Numbered from the stretch's first letter, positions 6,661-14,979 are shown. The stretch: DNA of 23,872 nt from Fimousia sp036311565 (GCA_036311565.1 JAXJPR010000043.1:1-23872), one strand, 5' to 3'. The notes: generated by a model not told the origin, from the letters alone. Numbers and translations: made by a program.

Positions 6661-7590
6661 TTATTTCCTTTCTATTCTTAATGCCATGATCAGGAAATTC
6701 AAAAGAACGAATCCAATAATCATAGTTGTCAGATAAATCTGAATTCCACCAATCTGACTGGTAATAGCCGCTAAAGAACCTTTACCAATTTCTGTCAGAT
6801 AAGCTGTCATTTTTGTTGTTGCCACAATTCCAATTGCCATTGGGAATGTCATTCCCGCAAATCCAGGCGTAAAAGTAAATGAAAAGAATTTTGGCAGTTT
6901 AATAATAATAAAAGCAAGTGATGCCAAAACACATCCATATAAAAGAAATACCAAGGTCTGATTTGGCTTCACAATTACATTTAAGTAACTAACCAGACAT
7001 AAACTGCAAGGTGCTAAAACAACAGCCATGGTATGGTAGACCGGAGGTTTCACTTCAACAGTAATTAAACGCCAAATCATAATTGGAATCAACACAAAAT
7101 AAATGATAATTCCATAATACACAACATATTTTAAAATTCCTGCTGCATTCATTGCGCCACCTACAACACAACTTACCATAATCCCATTATAAGTGACAAA
7201 CCAGCTAGGTACAAATGTATTTATATCACGTTTTTTAATCACATTTTTATAAGTGAAAATTAGAATATGGATCGCATGAACTGCTAATCCAATACTCCAG
7301 ATTGCTTTTCCAAATGGTTGAACATAATCAAAATAATAACTTCCTAAAATCATCAGTACCATAGTAAATCCTGCATATAAACTGCATGGTACTGTAGTTT
7401 CATATTCCTGTCTGCATGTTTTTGTAAAACATAATATTTTCATCACATATAGTAAGAATATAACTGTAGCTGTCCACATTGTAATATGTCGCACCCAGGT
7501 ATATCCCATTCCTGCGTATACATTACTTAGTGTTAATGCTCCTACAAATGTTGGTAGGATGGGCACTGGCATTCTTTGTAATCGTTCCAT
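6661..7590 (-). CDS. TDT/SLAC1 (TehA-type) family membrane channel or transporter
   Basis: This 309-residue protein is almost wholly hydrophobic, with about ten membrane spans and short charged loops. It begins MERLQRMPVPILPTFVGALTLSN and has a central PSWFVTYNGIMV and a late TFTPGFAGMTFPMAIG, all typical of the tellurite-resistance/dicarboxylate (TDT) family. The family includes TehA, the plant SLAC1 and SLAH anion channels, and the yeast sulfite exporter Ssu1. The gene sits between the electron-transfer genes and mobA, with gaps of 12 and 3 bases. The likely substrate is therefore an anion of the pathway: nitrate, nitrite or sulfite. That substrate is inferred from position and from the anion preference known in relatives, not from residues I can read. 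Confidence 0.85.
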   Translation of the reverse strand: MERLQRMPVPILPTFVGALTLSNVYAGMGYTWVRHITMWTATVIFLLYVMKILCFTKTCRQEYETTVPCSLYAGFTMVLMILGSYYFDYVQPFGKAIWSIGLAVHAIHILIFTYKNVIKKRDINTFVPSWFVTYNGIMVSCVVGGAMNAAGILKYVVYYGIIIYFVLIPIMIWRLITVEVKPPVYHTMAVVLAPCSLCLVSYLNVIVKPNQTLVFLLYGCVLASLAFIIIKLPKFFSFTFTPGFAGMTFPMAIGIVATTKMTAYLTEIGKGSLAAITSQIGGIQIYLTTMIIGFVLLNFLIMALRIERK

Positions 7591-7602
7591 TTATTTCTCC
7601 TT

Positions 7603-8841
7603 CTAATCTTGACCCTCTTTATAATAAAATTCGAAATTCTCTTTCATATGAAAGAAGTCTGAATAGTCAATATCAAAAATCGGTTTTTTTACTTTTGATA
7701 CATCTATTTTTCTTGCAATTAGCTGTTGCAGAATTCCACCATAAGCCAGATCTCCTTGCATAATTGCTCCAACAATCTTTCCATTTTTATGAATAATCTT
7801 TTTATAAGAATCTTTTGTTTCTTTTATTTCCACTGTATACGTATCATCTTCTGGATTTACATCACCCAAGGACATACTTGGAATTCCTAAAAAATTCATA
7901 GTGGATTTGCTTGCAAAGAAATCTGTCATTTTTCTCGGAACACCTGCCATATTACTTGCAGCAATCATTCCTTCTTTTACCGCCACTGGCCAAATTGGAT
8001 TTGTTCCGGAAACATCTCCAGCTCCATAAATATGTTCATCACTGGTCTTGCCAGTTTCATCATAGATCAGTCCGAAACGACTAGTTTCAATCCCTGATCC
8101 CTCTAAAAATTCCACATTTGAACGAACTCCTGCCGTAACAACAACAAAATCACAAGGTAGTTTTGTTCCATCACTTAAGATGACCTCTGTAATCATGTTA
8201 TTTTCATCTAAGATAACTTCTGATATTCCAGTTCTATAGTATTGTGCAACTCCACGTTTTTCGAATGCTTCCTGATAAGTTTTTGCAGCTCTTTCATCTA
8301 ACTGTTTACTAAGCAACCATTCTGCCATTTCTACCAAAGTTACTTTTACACCCAATTCCAAAAAGCCAGAAGCACAATCCAGTCCTACCAGACCTGCTCC
8401 CATAACAATGATATTTTTTGCCTCTCTGGCAGCTTGTTTTAATACTTCCATATCTTCGATGTTTCGAAATCCGATGACATTTTTTGCTTCTTTTAAATTT
8501 TTTACTGGTGGAATGAAAGTATGAGAACCTGTTGCAATCAATAATTTATCATATTGAATTTCTTCTCCATCTTCTAGAATTACCTTTTTTTCTGCTGGAT
8601 TTAAACCTGTACAGGATTTTCCCTTTATCCATTTAATCTGAAATAAATTAACAAAATCACTCTCTACAAAAGATAATTTTTCTAAAGTTCTTTCCCCTCC
8701 TAAATAATGATGTAAAATACAGCGGGAATAAATGTCTTTATCTTTTGATATTAGAATAATTTCACTTTCTTTATCTATTTTTCTTAACTCTCTCACTCCA
8801 TGAATTCCCGCAGCTGAGGCTCCTAATACTACATATCTCAT
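7603..8841 (-). CDS. FAD/NAD(P)-dependent oxidoreductase, NarC/NasB-like
   Basis: This 412-residue protein belongs to the two-dinucleotide-fold flavoprotein family. The FAD motif is VVLGASAAGIHG at the N-terminus. ATGSHTFIP is near residue 107, the NAD(P) motif VMGAGLVGLDCA near 147, and the second FAD motif IYGAGDV near 275. Similar proteins form the N-terminal half of NirB/NasB and accompany ferredoxin-type nitrate reductases in clostridia. It probably passes electrons between NAD(P)H and the four-cluster ferredoxin, whose stop codon it overlaps by one base (TAATG). It has no C-terminal iron-sulfur or siroheme domain, so it is not itself a nitrite reductase. Electron donor and direction are inferred. 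Confidence 0.82.
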   Translation of the reverse strand: MRYVVLGASAAGIHGVRELRKIDKESEIILISKDKDIYSRCILHHYLGGERTLEKLSFVESDFVNLFQIKWIKGKSCTGLNPAEKKVILEDGEEIQYDKLLIATGSHTFIPPVKNLKEAKNVIGFRNIEDMEVLKQAAREAKNIIVMGAGLVGLDCASGFLELGVKVTLVEMAEWLLSKQLDERAAKTYQEAFEKRGVAQYYRTGISEVILDENNMITEVILSDGTKLPCDFVVVTAGVRSNVEFLEGSGIETSRFGLIYDETGKTSDEHIYGAGDVSGTNPIWPVAVKEGMIAASNMAGVPRKMTDFFASKSTMNFLGIPSMSLGDVNPEDDTYTVEIKETKDSYKKIIHKNGKIVGAIMQGDLAYGGILQQLIARKIDVSKVKKPIFDIDYSDFFHMKENFEFYYKEGQD

Positions 8842-9266
8842 TATTCCACCTCCTCAAGAGTAATTGCCTGCATTGGACATTTTTCCACACACATAGGATT
8901 TGCAGTTCCATCTTCGCTTCTGTGTACACACATGTTACATTTCATAATTTCTTTCTGTTTAATACTATCATATTTTAAGACTCCATATGGGCAGGACATA
9001 ATACACATGTAACAGCTTGCACACTGTTCTTTGTCATATTCCACATATCCTGTTTTAGGATTCTTCTTCATTGCTCCTGTCATACAGGTATATACACATT
9101 CTGGACGTTCACAATGACGACAGAAAATAGGTGCCGGTTTTGTTTCACTATCAATAGTGACTCGATTTCTTGCATCTCCGCTTTCTGTTTCATGACTGAC
9201 TACACAGGCAGTTACACATGTCAGACAGCCAATGCAACGGCTGCGGTCAATTTTTATACGATACAT
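8841..9266 (-). CDS. Four-cluster ferredoxin-like electron transfer subunit
   Basis: This 141-residue protein has sixteen cysteines in four groups: CIGCLTCVTAC (Cys11, 14, 17, 21), CRHCERPECVYTC, CASCYMCIMSC, and CNMC followed by CVEKC. The layout is that of DmsB/NarH/HycB-type subunits with four [4Fe-4S] clusters. There is no signal peptide or membrane segment, so it works in the cytoplasm. It probably carries electrons between the flavoprotein encoded immediately downstream and the molybdenum enzyme encoded immediately upstream. The ATG follows TTAGGAGGGG, and the upstream stop TAG lies within that ribosome site. It corresponds in position to the iron-sulfur subunit of clostridial nar operons. 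Confidence 0.87.
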   Translation of the reverse strand: MYRIKIDRSRCIGCLTCVTACVVSHETESGDARNRVTIDSETKPAPIFCRHCERPECVYTCMTGAMKKNPKTGYVEYDKEQCASCYMCIMSCPYGVLKYDSIKQKEIMKCNMCVHRSEDGTANPMCVEKCPMQAITLEEVE

Positions 9267-9275
9267 AAGCCCCTC

Positions 9276-11360
9276 CTAACATTTTTCAAATCGGACTGGT
9301 GTTGCTTTATAAGATGGTTCTTTAGAATAAGAATCATATAAAGATGGGGTCAGCTTGTTACATTCAATATAATGAATTGGCGCATATAATTCACCAACTT
9401 GAACATTTTCTGTCAGTTTTACAAAAAATTCTGCATTTTGGCCATTAACTGAATATACACGAATTTGATCCATTTCCTCAACTCCATACTGCATTGCCAG
9501 TTTCGGATTCATATACAAATACGCTTTTTTAGAAGATACATCTTCTACAAACTTCACTTCCTTGGTACGGCTCTGCGTATGCCATTGTCCTACGCTTCCT
9601 CTTCCTGTATTTAGTACATACGGAAATTCTTCTGTAGTTGGAAGAGGATTTTCTCTTACTTCCTCAAACATAAACTGTGCTTTTTTAGATGGAGTAAAAA
9701 AGTTTCCATCTTCATATAGTCTTCTTTGTTCTTCTCCATTTTCTTCTTCTTTTCCTTCTGGATATGGCCATTGAATTCCATGAGAATTTTCAAGCTTTTC
9801 CCATGTTACACCAGTAAAATCACACGGCATGTTTCTGGAACATTCTCTCATAAGGGCAAAACATTCTTTTGGTGTTTCCCATCCTTTTAATGCATCTCCC
9901 ATTCCAAGAGCTTTTCCTACTCCTAACACTGCCTCATAATCTGAAATTTCATTTTCTCCACGTTCCAATACTTGTCGCATTGCAGAAAGACGGCGTTCTA
10001 AGTTAATATAAGTTCCTTCCTTTTTCAGTCCAGGAACAACTGGGAAAAACACCGTACAGTCTTCTGCACTTTCAATCGTGTCATAAATATCCTGAACCAC
10101 AAATAACTCTAATTTTTTCGCTGCAGATGCAAAAGTTTCATTATTTGTCCAGCTATGTCTCGGGTTAGTACATAAAATCCAAAGACCCTTAATTTCTCCT
10201 GCATTGATTCCCTCAATAATCTGGTTATATGTTTTTGTTGGTTTTTCGGCAAGCATAGATTCATCCACACCTAAAACACTGGCAATTCGTTCTCTTCTTG
10301 CTGGATTGGTAAAATCTCCTCCTCCAAAAAATACTGCTGTATTACTAAAAGCTCTGGAACCCATGGCATTACACTGTCCGGTAATAGAATTTGCACCCGT
10401 TCCTGGTCTTCCAATATTTCCAGTCATCAATGCTAAATTGATAATCGCCTGCGCAGTACGCACTGCTTCATATCCTTGATTAACTCCCATAGTCCACCAG
10501 AAAGAAACTTTTTTGCCGTTATGAATCAGCTCAACTAATTCCAAAATTTGTTCTTTCGAAAGTCCTGTTCCTTCTGCTCCACGTTCTAAGGTATAGGTTT
10601 GTACAAATTCTTTGAATTCTTCAAATCGTTCTGTATGATCTTTGATAAATGTATGGTCTAAATAGTCTTTTTCAATCAACTGGTTTGCAATGGTATATAA
10701 AAGCAGCAAATCACTTCTCCATTTTAACCCATACCAATAATCTGCATTCATAGCTGTTTCAGATTTTCTAGGATCAATTACAATCACTTTATGTCCTGGC
10801 ACTTTATTTTTTTTCACTCTTCCCCATAAAATAGGATGGGCAACTACTGGATTTGCTCCAATGAAAATAATAGTATCTGAAAGTTCCAGGTCTTTTAATG
10901 TATAGCCTGGTGCATCAAATCCATAACTCTGTTTATGTGCTACAACTGCCGTTGCCATACATAAACGGGTATTTCCATCTACATTAGTTTTTAAATAATT
11001 TCTCATAACATGGCCAAAGATAGCAAATTCTTCCAAAGTCAACTGACCAGTACTAATACCAGCAACGCTTTCTGGCCCATATTTTCCCTGTAGTTCTTTG
11101 ATTTTATCAGCTACATGTTCAAAACCTTCCTCCCAGGAAACTTCTTTAAAACTTCCATCTTCCTGACGAATTTTAGGAAGACTGCCCGGTTTTACTGTTT
11201 TTTGCTGTTTATCCAGAGATAATCCTTTAATACAGCAAAATCCATCATTTACTGGATATCCTTTTGTGGGTACTGTTTTTACCACACGATTGTTTTCTAC
11301 ATAAAAGTCCAAATTACAATCGATGGCACAATAATTACAGGTTGATTGTACTTTCTTCAT
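9276..11360 (-). CDS. NarA/NasA-type molybdenum oxidoreductase, probable nitrate reductase
   Basis: This 694-residue catalytic subunit belongs to the DMSO-reductase family. An N-terminal [4Fe-4S] site is formed by Cys8, Cys11 and Cys15 plus Cys42 or Cys43 (FCCIKG). RLCMATAVV around Cys134 corresponds to the molybdenum-ligand cysteine of Nap/Nas nitrate reductases. Further cofactor-binding blocks are SITGQCNAMG and, near the C-terminus, TGRGSVGQWHTQSRT, which resembles NasA more than formate dehydrogenases. There is no twin-arginine leader, so the enzyme is cytoplasmic. The longest frame starts at 11459 inside asrC; the ATG at 11360 after GGGAAGG fits better and leaves 14 bases after asrC. Nitrate is the best substrate guess; formate or another oxyanion cannot be excluded. 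Confidence 0.8.
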   Translation of the reverse strand: MKKVQSTCNYCAIDCNLDFYVENNRVVKTVPTKGYPVNDGFCCIKGLSLDKQQKTVKPGSLPKIRQEDGSFKEVSWEEGFEHVADKIKELQGKYGPESVAGISTGQLTLEEFAIFGHVMRNYLKTNVDGNTRLCMATAVVAHKQSYGFDAPGYTLKDLELSDTIIFIGANPVVAHPILWGRVKKNKVPGHKVIVIDPRKSETAMNADYWYGLKWRSDLLLLYTIANQLIEKDYLDHTFIKDHTERFEEFKEFVQTYTLERGAEGTGLSKEQILELVELIHNGKKVSFWWTMGVNQGYEAVRTAQAIINLALMTGNIGRPGTGANSITGQCNAMGSRAFSNTAVFFGGGDFTNPARRERIASVLGVDESMLAEKPTKTYNQIIEGINAGEIKGLWILCTNPRHSWTNNETFASAAKKLELFVVQDIYDTIESAEDCTVFFPVVPGLKKEGTYINLERRLSAMRQVLERGENEISDYEAVLGVGKALGMGDALKGWETPKECFALMRECSRNMPCDFTGVTWEKLENSHGIQWPYPEGKEEENGEEQRRLYEDGNFFTPSKKAQFMFEEVRENPLPTTEEFPYVLNTGRGSVGQWHTQSRTKEVKFVEDVSSKKAYLYMNPKLAMQYGVEEMDQIRVYSVNGQNAEFFVKLTENVQVGELYAPIHYIECNKLTPSLYDSYSKEPSYKATPVRFEKC

Positions 11361-11374
11361 ATACCTTCCCTTTC

Positions 11375-12349
11375 CTATCGATCGAAATGAATCCCATCCC
11401 AATAAATACATTCTTTCATAATTGTTTCCGGCATTAATTCTACCCCTTCTAATGCCCACTTTTTATATTCTTCAAATCCTACACGGTCAATGATATAACC
11501 AATATGTTCTTTTCTGGCGGGTGCATCTTTTGATATATATTTTTCTACGAATTTATATGTATTTAGAATAATCTTGATTATATTATCTTCATCTGCCCAT
11601 ACAAGAAAATCCTGTCCCAGACGTGGATTTTTCTTTCCTGTACGTCCCATGATTGCAAGTTTATAATATTTTTTCTTACTTCTTGTCAATGCTCTTGTTG
11701 GACATTTTGTTACACAGACGCCACATCCAATGCATTTCTCTTCATCTCTGACAATTTTATAATTTTCTACTCTCAAAGCACTGACAGATAATTTCTGACA
11801 TCCTTTCACACACGCCTGGCAGTTTACACAACGATTTGGATCATACTGTGGCATAGTCATCCCAATAATTCCGAAATCATGCATTCTTGCTTTTGCACAG
11901 TCATTCGAACATCCGGTACATGCAATCTTAAAGTGTAAATCATTTGGAAAAACAGCTTTTTCAATTTTTTTTGCCAGTTCTGCAGTATTATAATTTGCAA
12001 ATGGACAAACATTATTCCCAATACAGGCACTAATATTTCTTGTTCCAGATGCAGGATATCCTGTGCCTGGATCTGTTTGATTAATTTCTAAGATATCAAT
12101 AATAGGCTGTAGTTTCTGATTAATTTCATCCATATCCTCATAGCGGATACCTTCGATTTCAAATCCCTGACGTGTAGTCAAATGTACATATCCATTTCCG
12201 TAAGTTTGCGCAATTTCCTGCACCATTCCCAACACTTGGGCATTTAAATATCCTCCTGGCACACGGATTCTGGAAGCTCCAATTCCACGAACCTTAGATA
12301 CACGAAATGCATTCTTCTTTAATTTTTTTGTATTAATATCTAGTCCCAT
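11375..12349 (-). CDS. asrC: AsrC, siroheme-containing sulfite/nitrite reductase subunit
   Basis: This 324-residue protein starts with a sulfite/nitrite reductase half-domain (TTRQGFEIEG). It then has the siroheme-[4Fe-4S] ligand pair CIGNNVC and CTGCSNDCAKAR. An inserted ferredoxin module with two [4Fe-4S] motifs, CVNCQACVKGC and CIGCGVCVTKC, comes next, and a C-terminal tail follows. This is the arrangement of AsrC, the terminal subunit of anaerobic sulfite reductase, which carries out a six-electron reduction. Siroheme enzymes of this fold can also reduce nitrite to ammonium. The gene lies 11 bases after asrB with a TAGGAGG site and 14 bases before a nitrate-reductase-like gene. That context makes nitrite at least as likely a substrate as sulfite. 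Confidence 0.88.
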   Translation of the reverse strand: MGLDINTKKLKKNAFRVSKVRGIGASRIRVPGGYLNAQVLGMVQEIAQTYGNGYVHLTTRQGFEIEGIRYEDMDEINQKLQPIIDILEINQTDPGTGYPASGTRNISACIGNNVCPFANYNTAELAKKIEKAVFPNDLHFKIACTGCSNDCAKARMHDFGIIGMTMPQYDPNRCVNCQACVKGCQKLSVSALRVENYKIVRDEEKCIGCGVCVTKCPTRALTRSKKKYYKLAIMGRTGKKNPRLGQDFLVWADEDNIIKIILNTYKFVEKYISKDAPARKEHIGYIIDRVGFEEYKKWALEGVELMPETIMKECIYWDGIHFDR

Positions 12350-12360
12350 CTGCGCACCTC

Positions 12361-13152
12361 CTAATCAATTAATTCCTTGCCGTCTACATAATTAAATACC
12401 GGACCATCTAAGCAGATATAAGTGGATCCAATCTTGCAATGTCCACATTTTCCAATACCACAGCACATTTTACGTTCATTGGAAACCCAAATATTTTCTT
12501 CTGGCACCCCAAGTTTTAAAATCTCCATTACCGTAAATTTAATCATAATTGGCGGTCCTACACAGATAAATGCTGTATTTTCAATATCTTTAAATTCCAA
12601 ATCAGGAATATACTGTGTTACCATTCCTACCGGTCCTTCGTAGCCCTCAGGAGCAGTATCAACGGTTTGAATTACATGAATCTGATCCTTCCAGAATTTA
12701 AAATCATTTTTAAACAGAACATCCTTTGGAGATTTAAATCCTGCGATCAATGTGGTGCTGACTGCTTCATCTGTATGATGTGCAAAGTAATCTACAACTC
12801 CTCTTACTGGAGATAACCCGGTTCCTCCTGCAATTACAACAATCTCTTTTCCTTTGTAGTTTTCTATATCAAATCCATTTCCATAAGGTCCACGAATAAA
12901 AAACTGATCTCCAACATAGTTTTCAAAAATCTCATTAGTCACCTTTCCAACTTTACGAATGGTGAAATCAACCAGTCCTTCTCCAATTCCACTGACAGAA
13001 ATTGGTGCTTCACCATATTTAGGAATAGAAACTTCAAAAAATTGTCCTGGCTTTACCTCTCCATCAAATTCCATTCGGAAAGTATATTCCAAATCTGTAT
13101 GTTTGATAACTTCGCAAATAGTTGACAACTTTGGAATGTATTCATTTTTCAT
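12361..13152 (-). CDS. asrB: AsrB, FAD/NAD-binding sulfite reductase subunit
   Basis: This 263-residue protein is a ferredoxin-NADP reductase-like flavoprotein. It has an N-terminal FAD-binding barrel with PGQFFEVSIP, RGPYGNGFD, then the nucleotide-binding IAGGTGLSPVRG and FICVGPPIM. At the C-terminus a [2Fe-2S] type cluster CCGIGKCGHCKIG plus YIC resembles dihydroorotate dehydrogenase PyrK. It takes electrons from NADH for AsrA and AsrC. The ATG at 13152 overlaps the asrA stop as ATGA and follows AAAGGAGGAG eight bases upstream. A longer in-frame start 12 codons earlier would lie inside asrA and is less likely. The coupling shows that A and B are made together. Confidence 0.92.
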   Translation of the reverse strand: MKNEYIPKLSTICEVIKHTDLEYTFRMEFDGEVKPGQFFEVSIPKYGEAPISVSGIGEGLVDFTIRKVGKVTNEIFENYVGDQFFIRGPYGNGFDIENYKGKEIVVIAGGTGLSPVRGVVDYFAHHTDEAVSTTLIAGFKSPKDVLFKNDFKFWKDQIHVIQTVDTAPEGYEGPVGMVTQYIPDLEFKDIENTAFICVGPPIMIKFTVMEILKLGVPEENIWVSNERKMCCGIGKCGHCKIGSTYICLDGPVFNYVDGKELID

Positions 13153-14147
13153 GCCTGAATCTCCTCCTTTGCTAAACGATTCACACAATTAGAATAAGAA
13201 ATGTATTCTGGACATACATCATCGCACCGGCCGCATCCTACACACATTGGATAACCAAATCGTTTTTCATAATCATAAATTTTATGCATCACTTTAAAAC
13301 GCATACGGTCTCCCTGTTTCTGGCGAAATCCATGTCCACCTGCCATTTCTGTATATCCATCCACTTGGCAGGAAGCCCATACTCTTCTTCTTTCCCCTGC
13401 TTTTTTATTATCTTTATAAAAAATATCCTGCATGGTAAAACAAGTACAGGTAGGACATACAAAATTACATCTTCCGCATGCAATGCATCGTTCTCCATAT
13501 TCCTGCCAGATTTCCTTTGTAAAGCTTTCATTAGAAAGTTGTTTTGGTAATGTAACCTTTTCTTTATTTTCTGTTACATAATCTGGAATCACTTCCTGCT
13601 GATTGCCTCCTTGCACAAATGCTTCCAGTTCGTCACATTGTACATCCAGATCGACCCAATCCTGTTTCACTTTCATATAAGCATCATAATTATTTGCCCG
13701 ATTCGTTTCCATACTGACACAGAAACCTGATTGGCAGGTTTTTTCACACCCCATTAAAATAAACTTTGCTTTTTTTCTGATTCTTGCATAGTAAAAATCT
13801 TCAAACCCATTTTCTAAATAAATCTGGTCTAAACGTTTTACGGCATGCAGGTCACAAGAACGCAGAAAAATCAAAAGATCTTTTTGTGGGCCTTTTGGAA
13901 CCATTGTCTGATCTTCTGTAAAATAAAACAATGTCTCATTGATTGCTAATAATGTTTCCTTAAATGAGTAGTCTGATTTCCGATCCCATACAATTTCATC
14001 GAATGATGTTATTTTGCTATAGCGAATAATATCCGTATCAGAAAAACACCCTTCTCCTTCCATTAATACTGGTGCAAAAATGTCGTATTCTTTCATCCAT
14101 TGAGAAAACATCTGCACCGCTTCTTCCTTTGATAACCGAATTCCCAT
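13149..14147 (-). CDS. asrA: AsrA, iron-sulfur subunit of anaerobic sulfite reductase
   Basis: This 332-residue protein matches AsrA. Two [4Fe-4S] ferredoxin motifs lie in the C-terminal third, CIACGRCNFVCPTCTC and CVGCGRCDDVCPEY. Earlier cysteine-containing segments are LRSCDLHAV and MGCEKTCQSGFC. It relays electrons between AsrB and AsrC in the cytoplasm. It is the first gene of the long minus-strand run. The ATG at 14147 follows GAAAGGAG, and a 142-base gap upstream contains a terminator for the regulator gene plus two inverted repeats that may control the operon. AsrA, B and C are contiguous in the normal order. The family assignment is strong; whether the complex serves sulfite or nitrite is unresolved. 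Confidence 0.92.
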   Translation of the reverse strand: MGIRLSKEEAVQMFSQWMKEYDIFAPVLMEGEGCFSDTDIIRYSKITSFDEIVWDRKSDYSFKETLLAINETLFYFTEDQTMVPKGPQKDLLIFLRSCDLHAVKRLDQIYLENGFEDFYYARIRKKAKFILMGCEKTCQSGFCVSMETNRANNYDAYMKVKQDWVDLDVQCDELEAFVQGGNQQEVIPDYVTENKEKVTLPKQLSNESFTKEIWQEYGERCIACGRCNFVCPTCTCFTMQDIFYKDNKKAGERRRVWASCQVDGYTEMAGGHGFRQKQGDRMRFKVMHKIYDYEKRFGYPMCVGCGRCDDVCPEYISYSNCVNRLAKEEIQA

Positions 14148-14169
14148 AACAGCTCCTTTCTGGTATCTT

Positions 14170-14187
14170 CTGCAACTTATTTTGCAG
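14170..14187. promoter_or_regulatory. Inverted repeat CTGCAA-N6-TTGCAG before asrA
   Basis: A perfect 6-bp inverted repeat with a 6-base centre lies 22 bases upstream of the asrA start. Its core TGCAA-N6-TTGCA has the same geometry as CRP-type operators. It could instead form a small hairpin in the asrA 5' untranslated region. No factor can be assigned from sequence. Confidence 0.4.
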
Positions 14188-14207
14188 TTTCACCAACCAA
14201 TTTTATG

Positions 14208-14225
14208 TTGATAATATTTTATCAA
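14208..14225. promoter_or_regulatory. Palindrome TTGATAA-N4-TTATCAA, candidate CRP/FNR-family operator
   Basis: This is an 18-bp perfect dyad with 7-bp arms. It contains TTGAT and ATCAA half-sites, but eight bases apart rather than the four of the classical FNR box. It sits about 60 bp before the asrA ATG and roughly 40-45 bp before a weak -10-like CAAAAT (14179-14184), a spacing usual for class II activators. The adjacent regulator has an FNR-type E-x-x-S-R recognition helix. Binding by that protein is inferred. Confidence 0.5.
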
Positions 14226-14232
14226 TGAACGC

Positions 14233-14262
14233 AAAAAAATTCCGTGACATGCGTCACGGAAT
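14233..14262 (-). terminator. Intrinsic terminator of the CRP-family gene
   Basis: A perfect 10-bp stem (ATTCCGTGAC/GTCACGGAAT) with a 4-base loop is followed on the minus strand by seven T. It lies 27 bases after the stop of the regulator gene, separating that gene from the asr operon. Confidence 0.9.
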
Positions 14263-14289
14263 CATTCTTAAAATCAATTAATTTTTCAA

Positions 14290-14979
14290 TTAAATTTTAC
14301 CAGTTTTATAAAAGATCGCCATTTTTTCTGGGTTTGTAATAATAATCCTTTTCTTGTTCATCTTCATTAATCCATAATCGGTCAATGTTTTGCAAAGTCT
14401 GGAAGTTGTCTCCCTTGGTGCTCCAAGCATATCAGCCAGAAAGGTAATGGTCATATTAATATCAATTTCAATCCCTTCCGGATGGAAGATACCAAAATCT
14501 CTGGCAAGCTTCCACAGCTTTGCTGCCAGCTTTCGCTCCATGTAAATACTTCCCATCGTATTTTTAAGCTGGTGTCCAAGACGCCAGATCTTTCGTTCCT
14601 GTGCTTCTAATACAGCTTTCGTCAATTCAAAATCTTGTTGCATACAGTACATAAAATCTGCTGTTGGAACTGTAAAGACTTTACTCTTTTCAATTATTTC
14701 ACAATAAATAGATGCATTATGGAAACTTTGAATATGTTCATTTAATAGAATTCCTCTTCCAAAAACAAAAATAATTTTTCTCTTTCCGGTATGTGTCAAA
14801 TTATAAATAATGGATTTTCCACTTAACTGCATATAGACAGAATTCACCGGTTCTTTCGCTCTCATAAGCAAAACACCTTTATTATAAACTTCTACTTTTC
14901 CTTTTTTCCATAAATATTCCAACGTATCCGGAGATACATCTTCAAAAAATTTTATTTGAGTTAATTGATTTTTCATCAT
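14290..14979 (-). CDS. CRP/FNR-family transcriptional regulator
   Basis: This 229-residue protein has an N-terminal cyclic-nucleotide-type beta-barrel (about residues 20-110), a long dimerisation helix, and a C-terminal winged helix with ITFLADMLGAPRETTSRLCKTL. The recognition helix reads R-E-T-T-S-R, the E-x-x-S-R pattern of FNR proteins, which contact TTGAT. The FNR iron-sulfur cysteine pattern is absent, so the signal is unknown; a ligand, heme or redox input is possible. The longest frame begins at 15003, but ATG 14979 has AAAGGA 11 bases before it, and a second ATG follows at 14976. The gene ends at a strong terminator before the asr-nar operon, and the operon promoter region holds a matching palindrome, so it probably governs that operon. 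Confidence 0.85.
   Translation of the reverse strand: MMKNQLTQIKFFEDVSPDTLEYLWKKGKVEVYNKGVLLMRAKEPVNSVYMQLSGKSIIYNLTHTGKRKIIFVFGRGILLNEHIQSFHNASIYCEIIEKSKVFTVPTADFMYCMQQDFELTKAVLEAQERKIWRLGHQLKNTMGSIYMERKLAAKLWKLARDFGIFHPEGIEIDINMTITFLADMLGAPRETTSRLCKTLTDYGLMKMNKKRIIITNPEKMAIFYKTGKI

Noticed and set aside
9276..11360. Formate dehydrogenase alpha subunit
   Set aside because: The N-terminal iron-sulfur motif alone would allow it, but the RLCMATAV and GQWHTQSRT blocks resemble Nas/Nap enzymes. No selenocysteine codon or fdhD is present, and nitrate-type partners surround it.
11361..11459. N-terminal extension of the molybdenum enzyme into asrC
   Set aside because: It overlaps coding sequence of asrC and has no homology value; a good ribosome site precedes the ATG at 11360.
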